In this document: piece by piece, positions 23,801 through 38,800 of the stretch
How the letters are laid out: the number at the start of each line of letters is the position of its first letter
Position numbering within the stretch: the stretch's first letter is position 1
Source of the DNA: Lamellibrachia satsuma
Taxonomy: Eukaryota; Annelida; Polychaeta; Sabellida; Siboglinidae
Reading direction: 5' to 3'
Length of the DNA: 64,000 bases
Assembly (NCBI GenBank): GCA_033239005.1
Contig: BSQZ01000001.1
Coordinates: 33,650,688-33,714,687 of the forward strand
Notes under the pieces: generated by a model
Told to the model about the DNA's origin: nothing
What the model saw: only the letters and a program-made list of their open reading frames with translations
Databases searched by the model: none
Translations under genes and position numbers: made by a program

Positions 23801-26800
23801 GATGGGAGAGTGGAGATCAGTGATGGGAGTGGAGATCAGTGATGGAGAGTGGAGATCAGTGATGGGAGAGTGGAGATCAGTGATGGGAGAGTGGAGAACA
23901 GTGATGGGAGAGTGGAGATCAGTGATGGGAGTGGAGATCAGTGATGAGAGAGTGGAGATAAGTGATGGGAGAGTGGAGATCAGTGATGGGAGAGTGGAGA
24001 ACAGTGATGGGAGAGTGGAGATCAGTGATGGGAGTGGAGATCAGTGATGGGAGAGTGGAGATCAGTGATGGGAGAGTGGAGATCAGTGATGGGAGAGTGG
24101 AGATCAGTGATGGGAGAGTGGAGATCAGTGATGGGAGAGTGGAGATCAGTGATGGGAGAGTGGAGATCAGTGATGGGAGAGTGGAGATCAGTGATGGGAG
24201 AGTGGAGATCAGTGATGGTAGAGTGGAGATCAGTGATGGGAGAGTGGAGATCAGTGATGGGAGATTGGAGATCAGTGATGGAAGAGTGGAGATCAGTGAT
24301 GGGAGAGTGGAGATCAGTGATGGGAGAGTGGAGATCAGTGATGGGAGAGCGGAGATCAGTGATGGGAGAGTAGAGATTAGTGATGGGAGAGTGGAGATCA
24401 GTGATGGGAGAGTGGAGATCAGTGATGGGAGAGCGGAGATCAGTGATGGGAGAATGGAGATCAGTGATGAGAGAGTGGAGATCAGTGATGGGAGAGTGGA
24501 GATCAGTGATGGGAGAGTGGAGAACAGTGATGGAAGAGTGGAGATCAGTGATGGGAGAGTGGAGATAAGTGATGAGAGAGTGGAGATAAGTGATGGGAGA
24601 GTGGAGATCAGTGATGGGAGAGTGGAGAACAGTGATGGGAGAGTGGAGATCAGTGATGGGAGTGGAGATCAGTGATGGTAGAGTGGAGATCAGTGACGGG
24701 AGAGTGGAGATCAGTGACGGGAGAGTGGAGATCAGTGATGGGACAGTGGAGATCAGTGATGGGACAGTGGAGACCCGTGATGGGAGAGTGGAGATCAGTG
24801 ATGGGAGAGTGGAGATCAGTGATGGGAGAGTGGAGATCAGTGACGGGAGAGTGGAGATCAGTGACGGGAGAGTGGAGATCAGTGAAGGGAGAGTGGAGAT
24901 CAGTGATGGGAGAGTGGAGATCAGTGATGGGAGAGTGGAGATCAGTGATGGGAGAGTGGAGATCAGTGATGGGACAGTGGAGACCCGTGATGGGAGAGTG
25001 GAGATCAGTGATGGGAGAGTGGAGATCAGTGATGGGAGAGTGGAGATCAGTGATGGGAGAGTGGAGATCAGTGATGGGAGAGTGGAGATCAGTGATGGGA
25101 GAGTGGAGATCAGTGATGGGAGAGTGGAGATCAGTGATGGGAGAGTGGAGATCAGTGATGGGAGATTGGAGATCAGTGAAGGGAGAGTGGAGATCAGTGA
25201 TGGGAGAGTGGAGATCAGTGATGGAAGAGTGGAGATCAGTGATGGGAGAAGGAAAGCAAAAGGATCAGTGTCGCTGCCAGCCTCATTTCAGACTTCGTCG
25301 ACAAAGAGGATAAGGCAACAACAACAACAATTTATTTAAAGCATATGAATTCTGTTTCCCTGACAACCATCACATACTTTCATAACTGTATGTATATTAA
25401 TATTATTAAAAGATGCTGCTACATACAAGAAACCCTGAAACAAAGTTCCCCAAAACATGTCTCTGCTAATTCTACTGATGCTGTTAATATTTATAAGCAC
25501 TATTCCTCAGTGATAATGCGTGATGGTAGGAACGATCATTGGCAATAACGAGATGCTCCGCACTGACCTTGAATCACAGCGGAGTTGTCTTTGAGGAAGA
25601 ACTTGTGAAGATACTTTGGGATGAAGGCCACGAGGCACGCAAACGCCACAGCTGAAGTGTCACACAAACATACTCTCAAGCTGTCATATGGATGTGGAAA
25701 GACTCTACATTATGACATGACTATATGCATGACAACATGTCATTCTCTCTTGCAACGTTTCCACATGCCTGTACTTAACTACCTGTACTTTACTATACTC
25801 TCCTTAAATCTTTTATGAAAATCTTACCACAGAAGTTAATATGTGCAATATGTGAGTCTGCATAGACTACACAAGCATGTGCACTATGTGAGTCTGCATA
25901 GACTACACAAGCATGTGCACTATGTGAGTCTGCAGACTGCACAAGCATGTGCACTATGTGAGTCTGCATAGACTACACAAGCATGTGCACTATGTGAGTC
26001 TGCATAGACTGCACAAGCATGTGCACTATGTGAGTCTGCATAGACTGCACAAGCATGTGCACTATGTGAGTCTGCATAGACTGCACAAGCATGTGCACTA
26101 TGAGAGTCTGCATAGACTGCACAAGCATGTGCACTATGTGAGTCTGCATAGACTGCACAAGCATGTGCACTATGTGAGTCTGCATAGACTGCACAAGCAT
26201 GTGCACTATGTGAGTCTGCATAGACTACACAAGCATGTGCACTATGAGAGTCTGCATAGACTGCACAAGCATGTGCACTATGTGAGTCTGCATAGACTGC
26301 ACAAGCATGTGCACTATGTGAGTCTGCATAGACTACACAAGCATGTGCACTATGTGAGTCTGCATAGACTACACAAGCATGTGCACTATGTGAGTCTGCA
26401 TAGACTGCACAAGCATGTGCACTATGTGAGTCTGCATAGACTGCACAAGCATGTGCACTATGTGAGTCTGCATAGACTACACAAGCATGTGCACTATGAG
26501 AGTCTGCATAGACTGCACAAGCATGTCTCTGATAGAGCAACTCACCTGAAAATATTCAAAATGTGACCTAGAGAATGTGACTAGTTCAGACTGACGCTGA
26601 TGAAGGAACCAAGAAGTCTTAAAAGCTCTGTCGAGCTAATACTTGAGACTTCAAATTGATAACGGTGTTGATAACTATAAAGTATTGATCAGAAGCATGA
26701 GCCTGTTACCTTCATCATTGAAGTTGAGATAGAGAAAGGGGGCACACAGAGAGTCGAGGCCCTGCCAGTAGACGTACTGGGGGTGACTTGCCACCCACGC

Positions 26801-29800
26801 CTTGAGAAGACGCTTCAACTTTGTGTGACCCATCGGGGATGACAGCAACTCACAGTACTGGTGACAGCGCGGCACGTCAACTTCTATCTGGCACACACAA
26901 GGTCACATAAGGTCATACAAAGTCACACAATGTCACACTTGTTGCCGATCAACAGGATGTTCCAAGTTGTTGGAATCATAGAGGGGCACTATGATTACCA
27001 TGGGTAGAAATAACTTCAAACTCTACCTAGGTAGTTAGCCACACTACAAGGAGACAGGGAAATAATCCTTTACATGTCACAGGTTACACTGCTGAATCAA
27101 AACCACCCAGTAAGTTGTAATGATAGTCCTGCTGCCAGTGAGAGGTCTAGCTACAACATCAGGTTACACTACTGAATCAAAACCACCCAGTAAGTTGTAA
27201 TAATAGTCCTGTTGCCAGTGAGAGGTCTAGCTACAACATCAGGTTACACTATTGAATCAAAACCACCCAGTAAGTTGTAATGATAGTTCTGTTGCCAGTG
27301 AGAGGTCTAGCTACAACATCAGGTTACACTACTGAATCAAAACCACCCAGTAAGTTGTAATGATAGTTCTGTTGCCAGTGAGGTTACACTACTTGAGTCT
27401 TGATAAGACAGCAGCTGCACTGACTATTGTTTGTTGCTGTTGTTTGTTGAGTCTGTTTCTCCCAATCACAACAGCTTCACTATCATCATGATTTCTTCTA
27501 TTATTATTGTTGCTGTAACTTATTTAGTTTTCTTTCTCTGGAGTTGGTGAGTCAATGACAGGTTACATATCTTCCCCCTGTGTGGGATCTTTTACTTCCC
27601 CTGGCATAGACACCAAACAGAAGGGACCAACGACTTTTACTGTCTCTTCCAAAAGACACAGGCAACGTGGGGTGAACAAAATTACCCAAGTCTCGAAACA
27701 GCAGCAGATACTGCGCCACACTAATCATGAACAATGACGTGTGTAGCAGAAGGACTCACGTGTCTGTCTGAATGGAACTCACCTGTCTGTCTGAATGGAA
27801 CTCACCTGTCTGTCTGAATGGAACTCACCTGTCTGTCTAAACGGAACTCACCTGTCTGTCTGAATGGAACTCACCTGTCTGTCTGAATGGAACTCACCTG
27901 TCTGTCTGTGGGTGTGGGTGTCTCTTTATCCACAGCATTATATTGGCCATACACATCACCCTGTAAACATTAATACACATCTGACACTTTCAATGCCTTC
28001 TGTGACATCATAAAACACTTTCATCACTTATACGTCATGTGCATCAAGCACTTCTATCATCAAGTACTTCTATCATCAAGTACTTCTATCATCAAGCACT
28101 TCTATCATCAAGTATTTCCATCTAAAGCAAAAACAAAACTTTCCATTATTTACTGCACATAAAATGTTGGTGTTGTTAAACTTGTTTCCTAAACACTACT
28201 GTTTTCAATATTGACATACTATAATACTTGAGCAAATACCCTCTGCAATGCTCTGTATTACTTAGCTATATACCGGGTACTCTTAACTTCCAGTTTCTGG
28301 GATGTAGTCATTATCAGAAATTGTATAAGTTTTGTATAACATAATACTTGGCACAACTTATACATTTCGTGGTTGTTTTCATAATCAGAAATATTATAAG
28401 TTTTTTATTATATGTAATGTCCAACATCCAAAAAATAGTTCGTTTAGTGAGAGTCCACTGTGACCTTCATTATGACCTTCAGTCATACCTCCACTTCCAG
28501 CAGGGCTGCCCAGACCTTTGCCCTGACCAGGGGTGGGATGTCTACCCTGGCCTCCTTCCAGATGTGGGCGCGCTTGTAGGGGTACGCCGTGATCAGACGG
28601 GCATAGAGGATAAGGCGGTGGAACTGGGCCAGGTCAACAGGTCAATGGTCAATCCAGCACTCAATAAGTAAATTTTCGTTAAAAAGTTAACATTGATGTC
28701 ACATAGCAAGTCACATAACATTGGTGTCACATAACAAGTCACATAACATTTGTGTCACATAACATTGGTGTCACAAAACAAGTCACATAACATTGGTATC
28801 ACATAACAAGTCACATAACATTGGTGTCACATAACAAGTCACATAACATTGGTGTCACATAACAAGTCACATAACATTGGTGTCACATAACAAGTCACAT
28901 AACATTGGTGTCACATAACAAGTCACATAACATTGGTGTCACATAACAAGTCACATAACATTAGTGTTACATAACAAGTCACATAATATTGGTGTCACAT
29001 AACAAGTCACATAACATTAGTGTTACATAACAAGTCACATAACATTGGTGTCACATAACAAGTCACATAACATTGGTGTCACATAACAAGTCACATAACA
29101 TTGGTGTCACATAACAAGTCACATAACATAACAAGTCACATAACATAACAAGTCACATAACATTGGTGTCACATAACAAGTCACATAACATTGGTGTCAT
29201 CCGTTCCATATGATTTTGGTAAAGTAACATTTGGAGCAACCAAAGTAATTTTTTATGTGTATAAACTTATAGGCAAAAACCAAGTTCATTTCACTAACTT
29301 AGATTACCAGGTAACTGCCGTTCAAGCAAAGGTGCAGGTCAAGTAACTATGTCTAAAGCATTGGATCCATATGGGGTCAAGGATCCCTATGGGGTCAAGG
29401 ATCCCTATGGGGTCAAGGATCCCTATGGGGTCAAGGATCCATATGAGGTCAACGTTCAACGTCACGATGTGTTAACCTCCCCAAAATGTTATTAACAGGT
29501 AGAAATGAGAAAAACTGTTGGACTCTCGATAAGCCAGTGGCTTCCACTGCCTTGGATGGTAATCTTGCTCAATCTTGCTAAACTATTCCTGGTAGGCCAA
29601 CTTTCTACTTCACACACATTTTTTATTAATTGTTATACACTGTTCAATATACATGTCTATGGTAATTCACCTGTTTATAATGTTACCACCTGACCTTAGT
29701 TGCCTTAACAGAAAATATACAAATTGCCTTAACAAGATCTGCTATGACAGGCATAAAGCATCAATAATGATACATCACTAAAACAAATTCTCTGATCCAT

Positions 29801-32800
29801 TGGTAACCATCCATACCTGATATTCAACGTCTTTCTCCCTGATTACCAAGGGTAGCTTTGTGGTATCTGACAGGTCAACACTGCTAGGTGAGGTGGGTAA
29901 TTCCTTGTTTCCATGGTTACAGTGTCTGGGTAAACAAAAGACATTGTATCACTAAGCAGACTAGACAGTATCAGGGATACACAAACAATGTACGTAACAT
30001 TTCTATAATATAATAAACACCTCAGCTTGCAAAGTACAGTCAAACCTCGCTTTAAGGTCACCTTAGTAATACAACCACCTCACCATTATAGTCACTGGCC
30101 CCATTCCGAGGGTGGCCTGAATAGTGAGGTTCCACAGCATACTGTGTGTCATTCCAAATGTCAGAATAAAATAAATAGTTATCTTTATAGAATATTACAA
30201 CTCAAATAAAGTCCATCTTTGTTTGTGAAAACATTTTATTGACATGTGTACTTGGAGAGTTATGAAAGTTTACATAAGAAGGCAATGTTAGTAGACAGAG
30301 AAGGCAATGTTAGTAGACAGAGAAGGCAATGTTAGTAGACGGAGAAGGCAACGTTAGTAGACAGAGAAGGCAATGTTAGTAGACGGAGAAGGCAACGTTA
30401 GTAGATGGAGAAGGCAATGTTAGTAGACGGAGAAGGCAATGTTAGTAGATGGAGAAGGCAATGTTAGTAGATGGAGAAGGCAATGTTAGTAGATGGAGAA
30501 GGCAAAGTTAGTAGACGGAGAAGGCAATGTTAGTAGATGGAGAAGGCAATGTTAGTAGATGGAGAAGGCAATGTTAGTAGACGGAGAAGGCAACGTTAGT
30601 AGACGGAGAAGGCAATGTTAGTAGACGGAGAAGGCAATGTTAGTAGACGGAGAAGGCAATGTTAGTAGATGGAGAAGGCAATGTTAGTAGATGGAGAAGG
30701 CAATTTTAGTAGATGGAAAAGCCACTGTTAGTAATATGATAATGATTTTATTGTCTTCACACATGATATGTAGCATATATCAATGAAGACAATGGAAAGG
30801 AAGCAATATAGCTTATAATTCCTTGTTTAAATAATTCATTAATACACAGTGCACTGTGCAGTAGTGCATAACTGTTAGAACAAGTGCAGTGTAACAACAT
30901 TGAAGTACACTAGGACATCTCCATATGTATAACATTTGATGATATACATCATTCACAAGTTGACAGTTATACTACTACTAAATAGAGAAGCCACTGTTAG
31001 TAGACAGAGAAGGCAACGTTAGTAGATGGAGAAGGCAATGTTAGTAGATGGAGAAAGAAGGCAATGTTAGTAGATGGAGAAGGCTATGTTAATAGATGGA
31101 GATAGAAGTGGACATACTCATCCTCAAGGAGAATGTAATAGGCTGTCTCATCCAAGTTCTGTAGTCTCTGGAAAGAACATGAGTAACATTAGAACATACA
31201 CTCTAAGTACTAATGTATCCAGTCAGCAGGGATGGGTTGACGCTTTATCACCAGAAGCAGTGTCACCATTTAGTGCAAGTGTGAAACCTAAAGCTAACTC
31301 TGTGCCACATAAGCGAGTCTGCAGAATGTGGAGAGTAGAAAAGAAAGAGAACGTAAGTAATTTACAACCAGAGAGTCTTCTATGTAGATCATCATCATAT
31401 TCTGGTTAAAAATCCATAGTGTAAAAACAATATCCACATTTTGGTAATTTCCGCAGAAACATGCCAAATGTATGGAGGTTACAGACAATTACTCTGACCC
31501 AGGAGATCTAAGTCTTATTGAAATGAATCCCAATTCTGTAACAACCTCCTCCCCCTCCCCTCCTTCCTCCTCCCCCTTCCTCTCCCCCTCCCTCCTTCCT
31601 CCCTCCTTCCTCATAGACCTACCTGTCTGAGACAATCGAGGGACAACGTGACAGTGACGTCATCAAGCAGGACAGATCTGTCTCGCTTCTCTCCAAACAT
31701 CTCTCCTTCTTGGAGTACATAACTAAAACACAAGAACACTTCTCTCCAAACATCTCTCCCTCTTGGAGCACATAACTAAAACACAAGAACACTTCTCTCC
31801 ATACATATCTCCCTCTTGGAGCACATAACTAAAACACAAGAACACTTCTCTCTAAACATCTCTTCCTCTTGGAGCACATAACTAAAACACAAGAACACTT
31901 CTCTCCAAACATCTCTCCCTCTTGAAGCACATAACTAAAACACAAGAACACTTCTCTCCAAACATCTCTCCCTCTTAGAGCACATAACTAAAACACAAGA
32001 ACACTTCTCTCCAAACATCTCTCTCTCTTGGAGCACATCATTAAAACACAAGAACACTTCTCTCCAAACATATCTCCCTCTTGGAGCACATAACTGAAAC
32101 ACAAGAACAGTTCTCCCCATACGCCTCTCCATCTTGGAGCACATAACTGAAACACGAAAACACTTCTCTCCAAACATATCTCCCTTTTGGAGCACGTAAT
32201 TAAAACACAAGAACATTTCTCGACGAACATCTCTCCCTCTTGGAGCACATAATTAAAACACAAGAACACTTCAGTGGAAGCTGAACAGGAATAATACAAT
32301 AGTCATCTTCCTAAATGATTTTGTAAACTGTAACAACATCCAATACAGCAGTTAAACAATCTGCAAAATGAAATGTTGACTTTTATTAATGCATTCGGAA
32401 AATGGCCCTACTGGACAATGGACATACCGAACCCAGACATTAAAAATATTCTTCATGAATCACGAATTAGCAAGATTGATTTAAAACGAATGTCACCCAA
32501 ACCAAAACACCCAGATGGCAAGTGGACAAGGAAAGCACTGGCTAATTAAGAGTCCAACAATTCTTTATTGACGTGTAACCCACCCCTCTGAGACATTTGT
32601 CAATTTTTTTTTAACATATTCACATTGCTAGCATTTACACAATCAGTGGATAACTTGTTCCAATAAGAGGATAGCTTTGAACAACCATGTACTATGATAG
32701 ACAAGTGAGGTTGATGATGGGAAGCTTGGAGGGGATGAGAAATGGGTCTTCACTTTGTGAGGTTGGTGACGGGATGGTGGGGATGAGCAATGGGTCTTTA

Positions 32801-35800
32801 CTTTGTGAGGTTGATGATGGGATGGTAGGGATGAACAATGGGTCCTCACTTGGTAAAGTTGATGATAGGATGGTGGGGATGAGCAATGGGTCTCACCTGG
32901 TGAGGCTAAGGATGGGATAGTGGGGATGAGCAATGGGTCTCACCTGGTCAGGTTAATGATGGGATGGTGGGGATGCACAATGGGTCTGACCTAGTGAGGT
33001 TAATGATGTGATGATAAGCAATGGGTCTGACCTGGTGAGGTTGATGAGGGGATGGTGGGGATGAGCAATGGGTTTCACTGGGTGAGGTTGATGATGGGAT
33101 GGTGAACAATGGGTCTGACCTGGTTAGGTTGATGATGGGATGGTGGGGATGAGCAATGGGTTTCACTGGGTGAGGTTGATTGTGGGATGGTAGGGATTAG
33201 CAATCTGGGTAAGGTTGAGATTGTGGGGATGAGCAAAGGGTCTCACCTGGTGAGGTTGATGATGGGATGGTAGGGATGAGCAATGGTTATCACCTGATGA
33301 GGTTGATGATGGGAGGTTTGGTGGGGATGAGCAATGGGTCTCACCTGGTGAGGTTGATGATGGGATGGTGGGGATGAGCAATGGGTTTCACTGGGTGAGG
33401 TTGATGATAGGATGGTGAGCAATGGGTCTCACCTGATGAGGTTGATGATGGGATGGTGGGGATGAGCAATGGGTTTCACTGGGTGAGGTTGATGACAGGA
33501 TGGTGAGCAATGGGTCTCACCTGGTGAGGTTGATGATGGGATGATGGGGATGAGCAATGGGTTTCACCTGGTGAGGTTGATTATGGGATGGTGGGGATGA
33601 GCAATGGGTCTCACCTGGTGAGGTTGATGATGGGAGGTTTGGTGGGGATGAGCAATGGGACTCACCTGGTAAGGTTGATGATGGGAGGTTTCGTGGGGAT
33701 GAGTCCCTCCCTCCTGAGGGTTGTCTCCAGGTCTCCTCCGGTCAGCTGCCACAGGTAGTACACCTCATTGATTCCTCTCTCTCCCAACAGATCCACAGGC
33801 ATTTCTTCTGGGCAGAAACATAAAAACACCATTTTATGGTATCATAAATACAATATATATTTCCTAAATCCTCAACCTCAGAAGTGCATCACAGAAAACA
33901 CTGGGGGCAATCTCAATAGATGATAATAAAAATAATTATATTTTAGCACTGTTGTATTTTAAGCGCCTTTATATTCCCGAGACATAGCTGAGCCACGTCA
34001 TCGACGTCTCTGTTGCGACTCATGTGGTTGAGAGATGGAGACCACAGTAGGTTACACATTTACGCACATGTGGGATTTTTTACTTCCCCTGGCATAGACA
34101 CCAGGTAGAAGGGCCCTCAAATAAGTCATGCACTCCTACAACTAAGTTAATGAGGCCCGACTAAAGCTGCTAATGACTATGGTTATTATCTTGGTGTGAT
34201 ACCCCTGCTGTGCCAACTGTGAATGTTTTTGAAAAAAGAACAACTTAGTTAATTAGACTGACAACTGGCATAAATGCTTAGCATTGTGATGCAGCCCCTT
34301 CCCAGAATACCTCTGTCATCCCTCACACTCGCCAGTTCAAGGTCAGCACATCTCAGCCTCACAGAGAACATGTCGTAGCCAATGGACGGCGGAATCTGTC
34401 AAAAGAACAAAAACAGACGTCATCTCCATATTGGAGAAAAAACATTCTAAAAACCTTGTAATAATTTTGTAATAAAATGATAATAAATGATAACTTCACA
34501 TACTTAATGTTGCACTTTATACACAGTCAGGTGTATAATTAATAAATCTTTGAAAAGTTGTGCTGCAGAGATAGGTTTTAAACATTTACCTTGCACCTCT
34601 TGAAATCCCTGAATAATGAAGAACTCAATAGTTCTGTTGGGTTCTTTCTAAAAAAGAAGACATGTTTTGCTGAAAAAATAATCTGCCTTAATTGAGTATT
34701 TACTCTGGTTAGACATGATCCCACAACACTAGAGTTATAAAATGAGTGGTATAAACTCTGCACTGGGAAAAACTATTTATGCACTTTTTCCTTTTACATG
34801 GCACACTGTTACAATGTATATGTCTATTAGCTATTAGTTTATAAAATATTAATGATGTTACATTCATTTTAATGGAAGTTCTCTTGGTCCCCTCCTCTGT
34901 GTTAGTGTGAGCTGTTCTCTGGAGTCACACAATCACCGAGGAAGGGACCGAGAGGGTTCGAAAAGATCCGTTGAGCACTTACTGGACACTCTACGGTGTC
35001 ACACTATCACTGAGGAAGGGACCGAGAGGGTTCGAAAAGATCCGTTGAGCACTTACTGGACACTCTACGGTGTCACACTATCACTGAGGAAGGGACCGAG
35101 AGGGTTCGAAAAGATCCGTTGAGCACTTACTGGACACTCTACGGTGTCACACTATCACTGAGGAAGGGACCGAGAGGGTTCGAAAAGATCCATTGAGCAC
35201 TTACTGGACACTCTACGGTGTTACACTATCACTGAGGAAGGGACCGAGAGGGTTCCAAAAGATCCATTGAGCACTTACTGGACACTCTACGGTGTCACAC
35301 TATCACTGAGGAAGGGACCGAGAGGGTTCCAAAAGATCCATTGAGCACTTACTGGACACTCTACGGTGTCACACTATCACTGAGGAAGGGACCAAGAGGG
35401 TTCGAAAAGATCCATTGAGCACTTACTGGACACTCTACGGTGTCACATTATCACTGAGGAAGGGACCGAGAGGGTTCCAAAAGATCCGTTGAGCACTTAC
35501 TGGACACTCTACGGTGTCACACTATCACTGATGAAGGGACCGAGAGGGTTCCAAAAGATCCTTTGAGCACTTACTGGACACTCTACGGTGTCACACTTAC
35601 ACTGAGGAAGGGACCGAGAGGGTTCCAAAAGATCCGTTGGGCACTTACTGGACACTCTACGGTGTCACACTTACACTGAGGAAGGGGCCGAGAGTTCCAA
35701 AAGATCCGTTGAGCACTTACTGGACACTCTACGGTGTCACACTATCACTGAGGAAGGGACCGAGAGGGTTCCAAAAGATCCGTTGGGCACTTACTGGACA

Positions 35801-38800
35801 CTCTACGGTGTCACACTTACACTGAGGAAGGGACCAAGAGTTCCAAAAGATCCATTGAGCACTTACTGGACACTCTACGGTGTCACACTATCACTGAGGA
35901 AGGGACCGAGAGGGTTCCAAAAGATCCGTTGAGCACTTACTGGACACTCTACGGTGTCACACTATCACTGAGGAAGGGACCGAGAGGGTTCCAAAAGATC
36001 CATTGAGCACTTACTGGACACTCTACAGTGTCACACTTACACTGAGGAAGGGACCGAGAGTTCCAAAAGATCCGTTGAGCACTTACTGGACACTCTACGG
36101 TGTCACACTTACACTGAGGAAGGGACCGAGAGGGTTCCAAAAGATCCGTTGAGCACTTACTGGACACTCTACGGTGTCACACTATCACTGAGGAAGGGAC
36201 CGAGAGGGTTCCAAAAGATCCGTTGAGCACTTACTGGACACTCTACGTTGTCACACTATCACTGAGGAAGGGACCGAGAGGGTTCGAAAAGATCCGTTGA
36301 GCACTTACTGGACACTCTACGTTGTCACACTATCACTGAGGAAGGGACCGAGAGGGTTCGAAAAGATCCGTTGAGCACTTACTGGACACTCTACGGTGTC
36401 ACACTATCACTGAGGAAGGGACCGAGAGGGTTTGAAAAGATCCGTTGAGCACTTACTGGACACTCTACGGTGTCACACTATCACTGAGGAAGGGACCGAG
36501 AGGGTTCGAAAAGATCCGTTGAGCACTTACTGGACACTCTACGTTGTCACACTATCACTGAGGAAGGGACCGAGAGGGTTCGAAAAGATCCGCTGAGCAC
36601 TTACTGGACACTCTACGTTGTCACACTATCACTGAGGAAGGGACCGAGAGGGTTCGAAAAGATCCATTGAGCACTTACTGGACACTCTACGTTGTCACAC
36701 TATCACTGAGGAAGGGACCGAGAGGGTTCCAAAAGATCCGTTGAGCACTTACTGGACACTCTACGTTGTCACACTATCACTGAGGAAGGGACCGAGAGGG
36801 TTCGAAAAGATCCGTTGAGCACTTACTGGACACTCTACGTTGTCACACTATCACTGAGGAAGGGACCGAGAGGGTTCGAAAAGATCCGTTGAGCACTTAC
36901 TGGACACTCTACGGTGTCACACTATCACTGAGGAAGGGACCGAGAGGGTTCGAAAAGATCCATTGAGCACTTACTGGACACTCTACGTTGTCACACTATC
37001 ACTTAGGAAGGGACCGAGAGGGTTCCAAAAGATCCGTTGAGCACTTACTGGACACTCTACGGTGTCACACTATCACTGAGGAACGGATCAAGAGGGCTCC
37101 AAAAGATCCGTTGAGCACTTACTGGACACTCTGTTGGTAGCAACATTTCCCTTAAAATGAATGTAACATCATAAATATTGATTTATATATTTTTATAACA
37201 CAACTAATAAACCAGATACATTGTAACAGTATGCCTTATATAATGAAGATAAACCCTCTGTAGAGAAAATCACTAACAAAGTTTGTAAACCTCCACGAAT
37301 AATTTGTTGCCAAGAACAGCTGTTCTCTCTAAAACTCACCTTTTTTTTGGAGACAGCAAGAGACATTGGCGAAGAAAACTGACAAATTCTGGAGTGATTT
37401 CCTGTAAAAAATTTTAATAGGCATTCACACAAAGTGTACTTTATTGATTCAGCATATTTGTTTTTGGTACACATATTTATATGTTTTGTATGATTATATA
37501 TAAGTTGCAGGCATTTTTATTGTTGGTAACAACGTGTCATTAAATTGAAACAATGTAACAAGTAATCAAAGGGATTACCTGAAGCAAATAATGAGCTTGA
37601 AATTACTTGTATTGTTGTAACTGAATAAAAAACCTTATTACTACTATTATCATTATCAAGTAAATCTGGCTGTTTACCTTCATTCTTGCCTCTAAGTTGT
37701 GCTCTTTTATAATCAAATCCAGAGGATGTGCATCTACAAAGCAATAGCATTTTAATAACAAGATTTAACAAGATTGCCATCCGAGATAAAGGTCCAGCTG
37801 GCAAGTGGACACGGGTGGCATTGGATTATTGAGTCCAACAATAGAGTTCAAAAATTTTTTACTATATAAAATAATTTCCCCTCCCCTTTATCTTATTCGA
37901 TCTCTCCTAAAGAATACATATCCAGTCAGTACTAACTCAGCACCTGCTATGTCTCTGTTGGCCCATGATTTGGCTATACCTATTACGTGGGGGTCAATAT
38001 ATCTTATTTACTATGAGTTCATTTAAACACACACATTAAAAACCAGCTTCGGAAATGTTTTCCAGACATTTTGTTGCTGGTTTGAGTGTACTAGTGGCCT
38101 CTTGTAACTGAAATAGCATTAATAAACCAGTTAGGTCAATGAAACTGCAGGTATATTATAAACTCATTTACATCTGAAAATGACAGTTGTTTGGGAGTTA
38201 GACTCAAGACAGCAAGACGAATGGCTGAGGAGGATTACTTCATTATGGCTGCACATGTCATGGGAGTTACTAGTGAGGACATTTGACAGTAGAAGATTGA
38301 CAACATAAACACACAGGCCTCAAGAGAGATCTCTCCAAAATCTATGTAGAAATGTTGCCAAGCACCTACTAAGGGTCAAAGGTCGACACTGAATGTGAAA
38401 GCATCACTTAGCCACTACGGAACACTACGTGCTACTTAAAGTGTATCCATTCAAGGATAAAGTGTACCTGTTTGAATGAAGTTCAATATCCGTCCAATCT
38501 GTTGTTGCAGTGGCAGTGTGGCCCACAATGGTCTCCCCTGCAAAAAGAGAAACATCTGCCAGTGAGCTCATATGGATGAAATCATCTGCCAGTGAGTTCA
38601 CATGGATGAAATCATCTGCCAGTGAGTTCACATGGATGAAATCATCTGCCAGTGAGTTCACATGGATGAAATCATCTGCCAGTGAGTTCACATCGATGAA
38701 ATCATCTGCCAGTGAGCTCACATGGATCAAATCATCTTCACAAATGACATGTTAGCTCTAGTATCTACTATGACATGCGAGCTCTAGTATCTGCTATGAC

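Noticed and set aside
23165..25339. Several overlapping open frames of RVEISDG and GEWRSVM repeats
   Set aside because: Pure 21-bp satellite in TBCK intron 18. Frames shift with each short deletion and there is no non-repeat domain.
25920..26566. About 205-codon frames on both strands
   Set aside because: 36-bp intronic satellite; period divisible by three. No conserved sequence.
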